This document shows positions 46,216 to 56,491 of a stretch of 64,000 bases of DNA, piece after piece. The translations under genes were made by a program, and so were the position numbers. The stretch's first letter is position 1; each line of letters starts with the position of its first letter. Below the pieces are notes generated by a model that did not search any database, had not been told where the DNA came from, and saw only the letters and a program-made list of their open reading frames with translations. Source of the DNA: Leuctra nigra (lineage: Eukaryota; Arthropoda; Insecta; Plecoptera; Leuctridae); assembly GCA_934045905.1 (NCBI GenBank), contig OW203762.1, positions 14,106,345-14,170,344 of the forward strand. The letters run 5' to 3'.

Positions 46216-46911
46216 GTTGACAGTGACACTAATGTATTAGAAGTCCGAGAAAGACGGAGAAAATTCCTACTCCTAAAAATCACCAATTGCGCCATATCTT
46301 ATGGCAGACGCTCATTATTGTGTCCGAGGTTGTATTTGTATAATTCCAAAACAAAAGACGGGATAAAGCCTCATTCTCTACCAACCCCTCAGAACACTCA
46401 GGGCTGAGGAAAGTTCTCAGGTCTACCTTTTAGCTTTTCCATTTTAATGCTGTTTGTCAGAACTACGTAGACTAGGTACTGAGCATAATTAAACTTTTGT
46501 ATCCCATTCAATTCTGTCTGAGAGAGCTAATTTTAATAATTAGTAGGGGACGTCCATTAATTTAGTCCCAGCTTTTAGGCTACTCCCTTGTCATAGGCTC
46601 ACATTCTTGTCACAAAATCAATTACCCTCCCCCTAAATTACGTCAAAGTCTGTATTGAGACCCCACCCATAAAAAATTGAAACTGTCAACCAGCCTACAT
46701 GGACTTATTTTAGTAGTCATAATTAATCATAAAAATAAATTATTAAGCGAGCGTCACTAGCGTGCTTAGCACTTTCTCTGTTCTTTTGGTTTCTTAGCAA
46801 TGCACAGATCCTGTACTGTTCATTGTTCATTACAAATCGATCTGCAATTTTGATCAATATTCATGAATGTCGTGCTGCGATCAGTGATCACATGGTTCTA
46901 CCTCTAGGTAC

Positions 46912-47098
46912 CTAAGTTTTTGAACGGGATCCTGTGATTGGTTGAAAATTAAAAATTGCAAACCGTTTAACCGATCAACCTACAATTTTGCATGGTCGTT
47001 GTTGTACATTACCAAATTCTATCTAGAGGTGTTTTTGGCAACTTTCACACAAATCTGTCAACTATATTTTAGGGTAGTTTTTAATTGTCACATTCAAA
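46912..47098 (+). repeat. R1 family copy, left part, split by the 7.4-kb hAT-like element
   Basis: Contains TTTTTGAACGGGATCCTGTG, AACCGATCAACCTACAATTTTGC and TTTCACACAAATCTGTCAAC, up to CATTCAAA. The R1 copy resumes at 54528 after the hAT-like element, ending with AACAACGCGTTACACAGAGCG. The order matches the uninterrupted copy at 37675-37935. Confidence 0.6.
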
Positions 47099-48227
47099 TA
47101 GGGATGGCACCCGGTAAAATTTACCGGTAAATTAAGGTAAATTTACCGGTAAATTTACCAATTATTAATTTACCGGTAAAAAAAATGGTAAATTTTGTTT
47201 TTTTGATCCTCTCCAATGTATGAATGGAGATATCAAATTTATTTTAAGTAAAAACTATAAGTAAACATCAGTATGACAACTGACAACATTAGTAGTAAGG
47301 CATATTTTACGTTGATTTTTGGTTTTCCTCAATCATTCAGAATGATAACTCCATCCATATACCATTACTTCCAATGTCGGAATCTCCCTTCAGGTTTGCT
47401 TGTTTAAGATACAGATTGTAACTTGATCAAATTGGTGGTCGATAATTCCTCTTATGGGAGAATAGCACAGGCAGCATGGCATAGCCTACACTAGATTGGT
47501 CTAACTAGGAAAACGCTCAGTGTAACGCGTTATTGAGCGAGCACGGGTACGTGCAAATTCTCGAACCGGAAATGCGTACACAACGCACGGGACGCGCAGC
47601 GCTCGAATACGCTATCTGGTGGTAGATTTTTGAACTTGACTTTGGTGGATCAGCATTCACTTCGGGCCGCCTACACGGGCTAACTAAGTGCAACTAAACC
47701 GAGATTATTTTAGTATTTCTTCCGGTTATTTGATGATTTGATTTGCTCGCACCTTTCATCCACACAAATGTTTGACATATTATACTATTTATTTAGTTCA
47801 AGTAGATTTAAATATAATACATGATAGCGTTATTACCATGTGTTTTACTGATCATATCTTCTAGTTGTAGCTGCCATACATTGCGAGTTTCGGTGAATTT
47901 CGCACCTATTTAGGTATTTTGTGAGTATAAAAGTGCTGTACTATACAACTGGAGCTGAAAACTAAATTTATGCGATATACAAAGACGTATAAAAACGATA
48001 TTTTATTTATTTATTTATTTATTTATTTCGACAAAGGACATTGTAAAATTACATAAATGTACTAGAAACAATGTATATGTCAAGTCAATGTTTACATAAA
48101 ATAGGTAGGTAGTAAGTATTATACAGAAATACCCGTCATACATTCTACAAATTCAAAATAAAAATAATTTAATAATATGATATAAACAAAGATGTCTGCA
48201 TTTAAATAATACAAGTACACAATAAAA

Positions 48228-50036
48228 TCATTTTTCAACGTCTGGCTGCTGGTCACACACATGGGTTTTACATGCATTTAAATATTCGTCACTAGAATAA
48301 AAACCTCCGCTAACAAGAAATAATTTTAATTTTGATTTGAACATTAACTCACTTTCTAAATTTTTGATACAGTTTGGTAAGTGATTATATAGATTGACTC
48401 CTTTATATGATAGATCCTGCTCATACAGGGTTGTTTTATGTTGAAGGCTGCGAAGTTTGTTTTGGTTTCTTACATTATAACGATGTACGTCCACCGGCGT
48501 ATCAAACAGGTGGACGTGTTTCCTGGTTTGGATTAAAATTTCATAGATATATAAGCTTGGCATTGTTAGTATTTTAAAATCTTTAAATAGTTCTCGGCAT
48601 GAAAATCGCCTCCACTTTTTATGAATAATGCGTATTGCTGATTTTTGGACCGCAAACACTTTATTAGCATAGTATACTCCCCCCCAGAATGAAATACCGT
48701 ACCTGATTAGAGGTTCAAAAAATCCAAGATATATAGTTTTCATCATGTGTATATCAAAATTGCTTCTTAATATTCTTAATGCATAACATGCTCTCGTCAG
48801 TTTCGGCTTCAGGTTGTTGATATGGTCATGCCAATTTAGATTCTTGTCTATTTGAACGCCTAGGAATCGAGTTGAATTTATAACATTAATATCTACAGAG
48901 CCATTTGAAATTTTTGGAACATCCGCATTTATTCTCGTGTTGTGTGCATTCCGAAACGATATTAGTTGAGTTTTTGAGTTATTCAGAGCTAACTTATTTA
49001 TTTCAAACCATTTATTTACATTTCTTAGAGTCATATTCAAATTTAGTTCTGCTTCCAGAATATCATTTCCCACAGCTACTATTGTAGTGTCATCCGCGAA
49101 CTTAGTTATTTTGACGTTTGAGTGTTCACTCCCTAAATCGTTAATATAAAGATTGAAAATTAATGGTCCCAGGACCGAACCTTGTGGAATTCCTGATGTT
49201 ATTGTACCCTTATTGGACTGGAACTTACGCCTTGTGCCATCTTCTGATGCATGTGTAATTTCAACTATCTGGTTTCTATTCTCTAGGTAAGACATAATTA
49301 ACTTAAATGCAGTGTTTCTTATTCCCATTCGATCTAGCTTTTTTGCAAGCAGATGGTGGTCAAGGCAATCAAAAGCTTTCTGAAGATCACAATACAGCCC
49401 AAGTGTGCACTTACTTTTGTCCATGGACTGCAATATGTAAGAAATACTGTCATTAATCGCATCCGTTGTTGACATGTGGGGCCTAAATCCGAATTGGTTA
49501 TTGGCTAAAATGTTATTTGAATCTATAAATGTTATGAGTCTGTCTTTAATCAGATTTTCATAGATCTTGGAAAATATAGTTAGCAAAGAAATAGGTCGGT
49601 GATTGGCCACGTCAGTCCTATCGCCCTTGTTTTTAAATATTGGTTTTACTATAGCTGTCTTGAGATAATTTGGGAAAATACCATCTTTAAAACATTGATT
49701 AATCAGTGCTGTCAGTACGTGAGCTATCACATGAATAGTTTGCTTAATTACTCGCACTGTAATTCCATCTATCCCTACAGCATTTGAATTCTTAAGTTTC
49801 ATTGTAATGTCTATCACTTCTTTACTCGTTGTAGGTGAGAGTTCTATGCAATCTGGTATGAATTCTATATTCTCAATAAGTTCTGATTGCTCCAATTCAT
49901 TTACATTGTTATTCATGTTTATTTCTTTAGCGACATTTAAATAAAAATTATTGAAAATATTAGCAATCGTCACTGGGTTTTGTATCAGATTCTTATTGAT
50001 AATAATCTCTAGATTTTCTTTTTTTAGTCCTGGTTT
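48228..50036 (-). pseudogene. LINE ORF2, reverse transcriptase part, out of frame with the endonuclease
   Basis: The frame is open from just below 50037 to the stop at 48228; there is no ATG at its head, and translation would have to come from the endonuclease frame. RT landmarks in order: NHRPISLLTIFSKIYE, QFGFRP, CDLQKAFDCLDH, GIPQGSVLGPLIFNLYIND and the catalytic box FADD in ITKFADDTTIVA, a Phe variant of the usual YADD. The C-terminal part contains RFLGVQIDKNLNWHDHI and a long basic tail. It copies element RNA at a nicked target. All core motifs are intact. The break is a one-base shift at an A run (50034-50038) and could be mutation or assembly error. Confidence 0.92.
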
Positions 50037-51205
50037 TTAGTGCCAGCTTCTCGTTTAACAATGTCCCAAATCATCTTTGGTTTATTAGCTGCATGTTCTA
50101 CGGTCTTTTTATTATACAGTATCTTAGCGTCTTTAATGTTTTTGCGGTGCAGTCGTTTCATTGCTTTATATTTATCCATTTTTAGTTTACATTTATAATC
50201 TCTTGCTTCATTAAACATAAGCTTTAGGAGGCGACTTTCTGCTCGAATATTTTCTGTTACCCAACCATTGTTATGTAGTCGTTGATTTATTTGTTGCTTC
50301 TTTTTTACTAAAGGGAATGCTATGTTATAGTGTTCAAGGTAAATATTCATGAAAAGCTGAAAGTTTTGATTTACACTATTTTCTTCATTGATATTTTCCC
50401 ACAATTCCATTTGTAGCCTACTTCTAAATAAATCAATATTGCTTTTGTTTATTGGTCTATACCATACTATTGGTGAGGCGACTCTTTTTTGTTTGAAGGA
50501 TTTGAGAAATGTAAGGATTTCAATCTTCGCAATCTGTTGAGTATGGTCCGAAATACCATTTTCAGTCACGTGAGTTGTTATTATACGCTTGTCTATAGTT
50601 GTCAGAATGTTATCAATGACCGATGCCGTAGTATTCGTCACTCGGGTTGGGGCGGTTATCAGTGCTTCAATGTTATATGAATTAATTACAGTGGCAAGGT
50701 CATTCAGTTCTTTTGACTCTTTAACAAAATCTATATTAAAGTCCCCGGTGATAATAATATGCTTTTTTTCATTGCTAATAACATCCAGTATTTTCGATAA
50801 TCCATCAAGAAAAATGTCAAATACTCCTGTCGGGGCTCTGTACAACGTTATAATGATAATATGTTCACAGCCTACATTATTTAATTCGTTTAGTTCCACA
50901 ATTGAGCACTCAAAATGCTTTTCAGAATACAAATGCTGGAATTCCCCTCTTTTCAGCGCTTTATGGTTATTTCGAACATATATAATCGTCCCCCCTCCCA
51001 TATGACAAGTTCTAGAATAAGAGTCAATCATACTGTAATTATGCAATTGTATCATATTAGCCTCATCTTCACTTAGCCAGTGCTCTGTGAAGGTAATAAT
51101 GTCATAATCGCTAGTTTGATCGTCATCATCTTCAAATAAGATTGCAAGCTGATTAATTTTAGCTCTCAGGCTTCGTACATTCTGATGACTAATCTTTAAA
51201 TACAT
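50024..51205 (-). CDS. LINE ORF2, endonuclease part
   Basis: An apurinic/apyrimidinic-type endonuclease (exonuclease-endonuclease-phosphatase fold) that nicks the target to prime reverse transcription. From the ATG at 51205: ISHQNVRSLRAKI (Asn of motif I), FTEHWLSEDE (catalytic Glu), ITGDFNID (Asp and Asn), VIDNIL (Asp) and GISDHTQQIAKI (the final SDH). All expected catalytic residues are visible. The frame stays open upstream of the ATG as far as the ORF1 stop, so translation may begin there by frameshifting. It ends in a stop at 50024 after KREAGTKNQD, where the reverse transcriptase continues in another frame. Confidence 0.93.
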   Translation of the reverse strand: MYLKISHQNVRSLRAKINQLAILFEDDDDQTSDYDIITFTEHWLSEDEANMIQLHNYSMIDSYSRTCHMGGGTIIYVRNNHKALKRGEFQHLYSEKHFECSIVELNELNNVGCEHIIIITLYRAPTGVFDIFLDGLSKILDVISNEKKHIIITGDFNIDFVKESKELNDLATVINSYNIEALITAPTRVTNTTASVIDNILTTIDKRIITTHVTENGISDHTQQIAKIEILTFLKSFKQKRVASPIVWYRPINKSNIDLFRSRLQMELWENINEENSVNQNFQLFMNIYLEHYNIAFPLVKKKQQINQRLHNNGWVTENIRAESRLLKLMFNEARDYKCKLKMDKYKAMKRLHRKNIKDAKILYNKKTVEHAANKPKMIWDIVKREAGTKNQD

Positions 51206-51360
51206 GTTTTGTGTGTCCGTATCTCTGTTTACTAATTTATCATGACTGAACAGCTTCTCGGTGGACTTTTCAATTGGATTTGATTTTAAAATGTTCTTAT
51301 TATTATATTGGGCCGGGATAGTCCCAACCTTAATATTTGTTCCCCCTGAAGATATTAATT

Positions 51361-51370
51361 TTAGTTTTTT
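51361..51370 (-). promoter_or_regulatory. Candidate -1 ribosomal frameshift site between LINE ORF1 and ORF2
   Basis: On the minus strand the last ORF1 codons are TCA AAA AAC TAA, giving the canonical heptamer A AAA AAC in phase, directly followed by the stop. After a -1 slip the frame reads on with CTA AAA TTA and is free of stops through 51 codons to the ORF2 ATG and into the endonuclease. A possible stem (TTGGG with CCCAA, ten-base loop) begins about 30 nt downstream. Reinitiation at the ORF2 ATG is the conventional alternative. Confidence 0.5.
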
Positions 51371-52377
51371 GATAACAGATTATCAACCTTCTCCATAATT
51401 AATTGTCCCAGCGCTCGACCTCCAGCAAAATTTAGATGCACACCATCACTTGCTGCCTGGTATTTCGAGATTCTAGAATTTGGATCGTAATATTCAGCCC
51501 CCATTTCTGAGCACATCCACTGAATACTGTCATTTAACTTATCAATCGTACTACTGAATATATCATCCCGGTACACAATACCTCCAATAACCCATTTTGA
51601 GTTTGGGAATTTAGTAGATCCTTCCTGGACGAGATCCCTAATTTCCAGCATTAGGTGCTCTCCCGTCCTCGATTTAGAGACGTTGTTTGTTCCAACGTGG
51701 ACGACGATGACCTTTGGTTCCTGAAGATCACCTGTAGCCATCATCTGCTTCGAGAGTTCCTTCACCCTGATGCCAGGAAACACTTTTACATCGCATCCCT
51801 CGTCCTCACACCATTCTTTAGCACATCTCAACATTGAGTCACCCAGGACTAGCACTTGTTTCTTTTCTTTATTATTTATGACTAATTTATCTGTTTTCGT
51901 TGCCACGATTCTTCTGTACATTTCTTCACGTTTTTCACGTTTTTCTTTTGGGGTCGGAATGTGTATGACACTGTCGTTAACTGTTTGCCGCGTAGAAGCG
52001 AAGTCCATTTCTTCCATCTCGTCCACTGTGGGGGTTTTGCGTAACATCTCGAGTAAGTTCTTCACTTTTTCTCGCAAGAGGATATTTAATTCTTCTAGAT
52101 TAGCGATACGTTTGTCTTTTTCAGATAACAGTGCGTCTTTATAGTCCATAACACATCGCACTGATTTGCTAACTTTAATTTCGTTATCGTCACTCATATT
52201 GCTGCTCGCGGGGTCAGGTTCACTTTTGTTGTTTTTAACGGCCATTAGCCTCTCGATGAGATCTTCCTTCTTACCAATTTTGTTCAGTCCATGTTTTTCT
52301 AGTTTTTCTTTAAGCTGGATCACATTTAATTTGTTATACTTATTTAACAAATGTTCCGTCAATATAGCACTATCCAT
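51361..52377 (-). CDS. LINE ORF1: SAP domain, coiled coil, SGNH/GDSL esterase
   Basis: Starts at the ATG at 52377 (MDSAILTEHLL); 338 residues. Residues about 15-46 (YNKLNVIQLKEKLEKHGLNK) fit a SAP DNA/RNA-binding helix-turn-helix. Residues about 80-120 are charged and heptad-like (coiled coil, for trimerisation or RNA binding). From about 155 there is an SGNH hydrolase: VLVLGDSMLR (block I, Ser), VVHVGTNNVS (block III, Asn) and SDGVHLNFAGG (block V, Asp and His). Esterase-type ORF1 proteins are known from CR1-like LINEs; their exact role in transposition is unsettled. The frame ends LLSKN-stop with A AAA AAC directly before TAA. Confidence 0.92.
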   Translation of the reverse strand: MDSAILTEHLLNKYNKLNVIQLKEKLEKHGLNKIGKKEDLIERLMAVKNNKSEPDPASSNMSDDNEIKVSKSVRCVMDYKDALLSEKDKRIANLEELNILLREKVKNLLEMLRKTPTVDEMEEMDFASTRQTVNDSVIHIPTPKEKREKREEMYRRIVATKTDKLVINNKEKKQVLVLGDSMLRCAKEWCEDEGCDVKVFPGIRVKELSKQMMATGDLQEPKVIVVHVGTNNVSKSRTGEHLMLEIRDLVQEGSTKFPNSKWVIGGIVYRDDIFSSTIDKLNDSIQWMCSEMGAEYYDPNSRISKYQAASDGVHLNFAGGRALGQLIMEKVDNLLSKN

Positions 52378-52443
52378 CTTCAATTGGGATCAAATTACAG
52401 ATAGAACGCTGTAACTTGAGAGCACGACAGCACAACAAATACA

Positions 52444-52477
52444 CGTCCGAACTCGACCGCTGACTGCCGCAGACTTT
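52444..52477 (-). promoter_or_regulatory. Candidate internal Pol II promoter of the LINE (initiator plus DPE)
   Basis: Taking +1 at 52475 (minus strand AAAGTCT), the pentamer GGACG at 52448-52444 falls exactly at +28 to +32 and matches the downstream promoter element RGWYV. Jockey-type LINEs use such TATA-less internal promoters. The initiator match is imperfect, and the 5' end is therefore tentative. Confidence 0.3.
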
Positions 52478-53754
52478 AGTAGACCGTACCTTTCATAAGA
52501 ATATGCGATGGGGTGAAAAGACGGCTCCTATTTGCCAACGGGACGGAATATTCAAAGACATATTTTCGTACCACTTCGAGTGTTGACATTCTCAATTGCC
52601 GTTATTGATTGAACTACACCACAATTATTATTTAAGAAACCTTCAATTTAAACCCATTCATCAGAACTTAAATTTTATTTTTGCTTTCATTACTGATTTA
52701 TTCCAGTGGAGAATTAAACAGTCATGCAAAGCAATAAAATGCATAGATAGTTACTTTTACTATTGTTCTCCAAGCATATTTTGCTATTACTTAAATATCT
52801 TTATCTATTCGCTTAAATTAATAAATATTTAAAAATGTGTAGGTACTATGTTTGAATGATGCACCAAGAACATGATAATCACTCCGAGGATAAATTAAAT
52901 AACTATCTCCCTTGCCCGCGAAACGAGTCACAGATCAGATGAAATCAAATAATTAAATAAATATCTATTCAGAAACAAATATACGTTTTGGAGCTTCATA
53001 CTGTAAGACGCAATAAACAATTAATCTATTAAAACTTAAAAGTGAATTCGATTCGAATAATTCAACTGACAGCCCTCAAAGATATTGTCAATAGATCCTA
53101 TATACCGATCAGGCTATCATAGTTTGTTGAAATAAAGAACTGAATAAAAATTAACTAGGTGGGTCCATAATGCAATAAATAATTTTCATGATGTGTGGTT
53201 TTGTCAATACATGTGGAAAATATAATTCAAGTACCTATACATACTTTGATTTTTGGTACAATTAAGGAAGAATGTGCCGTTGTTACAATTGGAAAGTCAG
53301 TCTGAGAGATCCGATAATAATTCAATTTTTTAAGTGCCATGTCATCAATAACACCCGAAATATGTGTGCACACATATAGTACACGTGATAACTATCAATT
53401 AGACGTAAAAGTTTTTGAATTCCGTCTAAAAATATGTAACTAAACGTCTCCGAATAACAGGTAAACCTGGCATAAAGGGTAGCAGAATAGCACTGTGCAA
53501 ACACGTGACAGAAACTGATCCACTAAACTCGGCCATTTCCTGTCATGTGCGTTTCCGTTGCGCTTCCCAAATAGAAATATGATATCAACATAAAAGTATA
53601 ATATGCTTTTCATCGAAACTTTAAAATAGCATCTAAGCACCCTGGTTCATAAAGCAAATCAGAATCAATTCAATTGGCACTGGAAAACATTCATTTCGAT
53701 ACTTCATTACTGACAGATATTAAAAATGTCAATAAGTTCATACGTTCTTAACTG

Positions 53755-54206
53755 ATTGGGATGAAATTTTGTAAAATAAGAGACAATATTGGTCTTAAAG
53801 ATCATGCAAAATATGAGTTTGATCAGAATTATCGAAGACCGTTTTCATTTTTCAGCCTATCAGGAGATATTTATTTTTTAAATTTTAACCAATGAATGGA
53901 TTTCAAAAAAAATAAGGGTCTGCAAACAGAGGAGATTGGTTTTACATGTGTGCAGAATTTCAGCTCGATCAAAGAAAAACTCTGACCTGTATAGCCAAAA
54001 TATGAGTTTGATCAGATTAGCGAAGACCAGTTTCATTTTTCAACCTACCATCAGGAGATGTTTATTTAAATTTTAACCAATGAATGGAGAGACAATAAAA
54101 ATTTCAAAAAAAATTTGGGTCAGCAAACAGAAAAGGTTGTCTCTACATGTGTGCAAAATTTCAGCTTGATTGAAGCAAAACTCTGACCTGTATAGCCTCA
54201 CCCAAC
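53755..54206. repeat. Two tandem R1-like segments
   Basis: The segment from AAAATATGAGTTTGATCAGA through TTCAGC(T/C)(T/C)GAT to CTCTGACCTGTATAGCC occurs twice in a row (about 53810-53996 and 53998-54206) with small indels. A reverse-complement relative is at 37190-37420. Confidence 0.65.
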
Positions 54207-54527
54207 AGAAAAGTTACATAAAAACAAAAAAAAACAGAGGTAGGTACGTGCCAAAAGAGCCAAAAGGAGACGCTCGCTCAATCAATGCTATTCGGCTATA
54301 TCATCCCTTATCAATATGGAGTATTGTCATTATTAACATTGATTATAGATGTAGGTATTGTTATTGTCCTGACTGCGGTAATCTTTGTAAATGGGTCAAA
54401 TAATAAAGTAGGGTCATTTTTGTATTTGGTATAGTCATGAATTGGTATCTGCCATCATTTTTCAAAATTTACCGGTAAATTTACCGATTTTTTCAGACCC
54501 GGTAAAAGTGCCATCCCTACATTCAAA

Positions 54528-54715
54528 TAACCTCGAAGTCAAAATTATCACTGCTCCTTTTCACGCATTCGATCAGAATCTACGATCAGATTGTCTTCCA
54601 CTATTTCCAAGGTCTGTTGTAGAGCAGCAACTATCACACGAATGTTACTTCGCATGCAGAACGAAGACTCACTTAACAACGCGTTACACAGAGCGTCTTC
54701 CTGGTTTGTGAAAGG
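54528..54715 (+). repeat. R1 family copy, right part
   Basis: Continuation of the R1 copy broken by the 7.4-kb element. It ends with CTTAACAACGCGTTACACAG then AGCGTCTTCCTGG, the complement of the conserved R1 terminal motif. Confidence 0.55.
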
Positions 54716-56082
54716 TGTTTGGAAAGTATAACACACCTCCTCCCTCCCCCACATTTGTCACACTTTATCACAAATTATGACCCCCCCCCCATCACCCTAT
54801 TCGTGTAGGTAATACACCCTCATAGGTGGGTAGGTACCTGACCTGACCTACCTGTTAGACGACGATTAACTACCTCTAGGTACCTACGTTACAATGTAGA
54901 AATGAAATGAATAGTATTCATCAATTGTTTGTATAATTTATAGGTAGGTACACAAATATTGACTGTATTTTATCCAAGTAGGTAGGTACATACAACGTGT
55001 CATGTTTTGCACTGATAATTGACAACCAAACAAACACCAATTCAAATATATTTGAAGTAGGATGTACGATTTTTCGCACCTAAATGAAAATGCCATAGAT
55101 CACATTTTGAGCCGGTTACGCGCATACTTCTAGCTTTTTGACAACAATCGTTCGGGAATTGAAAATCAATTTTGTATTTTAGGACACAATCGGCGAAATA
55201 TCCTGCTGAAAAGTCTTTGGGCAAGATTTGATTTTACAGCTCAACACAGCTTCTAAATACATCCTGACCTTTCTTCATTTCAACGTTACTGGCTGTGTTC
55301 ATTCCACATGATTCCACCTCGTACGACATGCTCCCTTATCAATGCTTATCAACATGATAATGAAGCGTTTTCCAAGTAATTTCTCAGGTTTTCTAAAGTA
55401 CGAACTTAGTGCCGAATTTGACGCGACCAAAATTTAACGACTCTCAACGATTTAACGATTTCCTGACATCACGTACAGTTTCTTTTTCTGTTTCATGCCG
55501 TTCTTCTTTCCTCCTGCTACTTCCTTTTCAATGTCATTGCTACATTCACGGTTTGATCGCCAATACAGATGTTTTTCATTTTCAAAATATTCCAAAATTT
55601 TATCAAAATATCTGGGCAATTTGGTTCTGCATGTGCAGAGTTACCTACTTATACATCAAAGTGACTGCGCACGAGCAGAACCAAGTTGCTCAACGAATAG
55701 CTGATCATTCGGTAATGGGAGTTGGTTATTTGACTGTACTTAAATGAACTAATGGATATTTCTCTAGACGAATTGCGTTATCTTGGTCCATTACTCAAGG
55801 TCTAGGCTTTTATTGGATTTTTACTACTTTTTGTGAATGATAAACGACGCGACTTGGTGACTGTTATCTAGTCAGTTAAAACTCATTAAAAAAATGATGC
55901 TTTATTTGATCATCATTGAGAAAGATTTTATATCAACATACACATTCAATAAAAAAATATACAGATTTATTTTGAATAATAAATTCGCATAATTGACGTA
56001 GGCGTATTAACTTATTAAAATTATCAAAATACAAAATGGAGGTACAAAATATCAATTTATACAAAAATCAGAACCACGGGAC
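54716..56082. other. Intronic stretch, no gene recognised
   Basis: Holds a 10-base C run (54781-54790) and many TAGGTA/GGTACCTA words. A 112-codon frame at 55409-55747 is unlike any family I know. Confidence 0.5.
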
Positions 56083-56302
56083 GTATAGTAGGTAGCAGGC
56101 AATCTGTGGATTAATTTCACTTTTAAAACAAGTATTTTATGAACTCCTTAGTTCTCTCAACCTGGAGTCTGGAACTAATAATAGAGATGATTCTAACAAT
56201 GGAAATGATTCTGGACTCCAAGTTGAGCTAACTCAGGTGTTCGTATAATAACGGTTTTAAAATAAAATCCAATCCACAGATCGCCTGCTGCCTACTATAG
56301 TA
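56083..56302. repeat. 220-bp imperfect hairpin repeat
   Basis: The left arm from GTATAGTAGGTAGCAGGC to CTCAACCTGGAGTCTGG (to about 56172) is repeated as reverse complement from CTGGACTCCAAGTTGAG to GCCTGCTGCCTACTATAG. Each arm is about 95 bp, with scattered mismatches, and the loop is about 35 bp. It could be a foldback MITE or a transcribed hairpin; no target duplication is clear. Confidence 0.8.
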
Positions 56303-56491
56303 CATATTATTGAATCCCTGTTCTGTTCATATAGTTTGCACGTGACACCATCTCATTGTTGCCACTTGCCACCATCTTGATGGTAGCTACCATTCAGATA
56401 TCCGTCATTCCGTATTTTTTTGCGCTATTTGATAATTGCAGGCATTACAAAAATACCTCGATTTACCTCCCTCCATTTATGTAGTCCTACC

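Larger units (their letters stand above)
48001..52480 (-). mobile_element. Non-LTR retrotransposon (LINE), CR1/Jockey-superfamily-like, nearly intact
   Basis: Minus-strand order: short 5' leader, ORF1 (51361-52377), ORF2 with endonuclease and reverse transcriptase (48228 to 51205 or further upstream), about 200 bp of 3' UTR, and an (AAAT)n tail complementary to the TTTA run at 48003-48028. An SGNH-esterase ORF1 with an apurinic-type endonuclease ORF2 is known from CR1 and related clades. The only clear lesion is one frameshift inside ORF2 near 50034. No convincing target duplication was seen. It lies antisense to the kinesin, inside a hAT-like element. Confidence 0.93.
47099..54519. mobile_element. 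7.4-kb hAT-like element with perfect 8-bp TSD, invaded by a LINE
   Basis: Twelve-base terminal inverted repeats TAGGGATGGCAC and GTGCCATCCCTA are flanked by identical octamers CATTCAAA (47091-47098 and 54520-54527). Both ends have clustered subterminal TTTACCGGTAAA palindromes. Without the LINE (about 48001-52480) roughly 2.9 kb remain. I find no hAT transposase in them, so the element is non-autonomous or decayed. Its interior also holds an R1 terminal motif at 47507-47556 and two tandem R1-like segments at 53755-54206. Confidence 0.85.

Noticed and set aside
48228..49973. A stand-alone reverse transcriptase gene starting at 49973
   Set aside because: The start codon there is GTG and the frame is the second half of the LINE ORF2, so it is not a separate gene.
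47983..52489. Target duplication of the LINE (AGACGTAT near 47983 and AGACCGTAC at 52481)
   Set aside because: The match is imperfect and the left copy does not abut the tail; probably chance.
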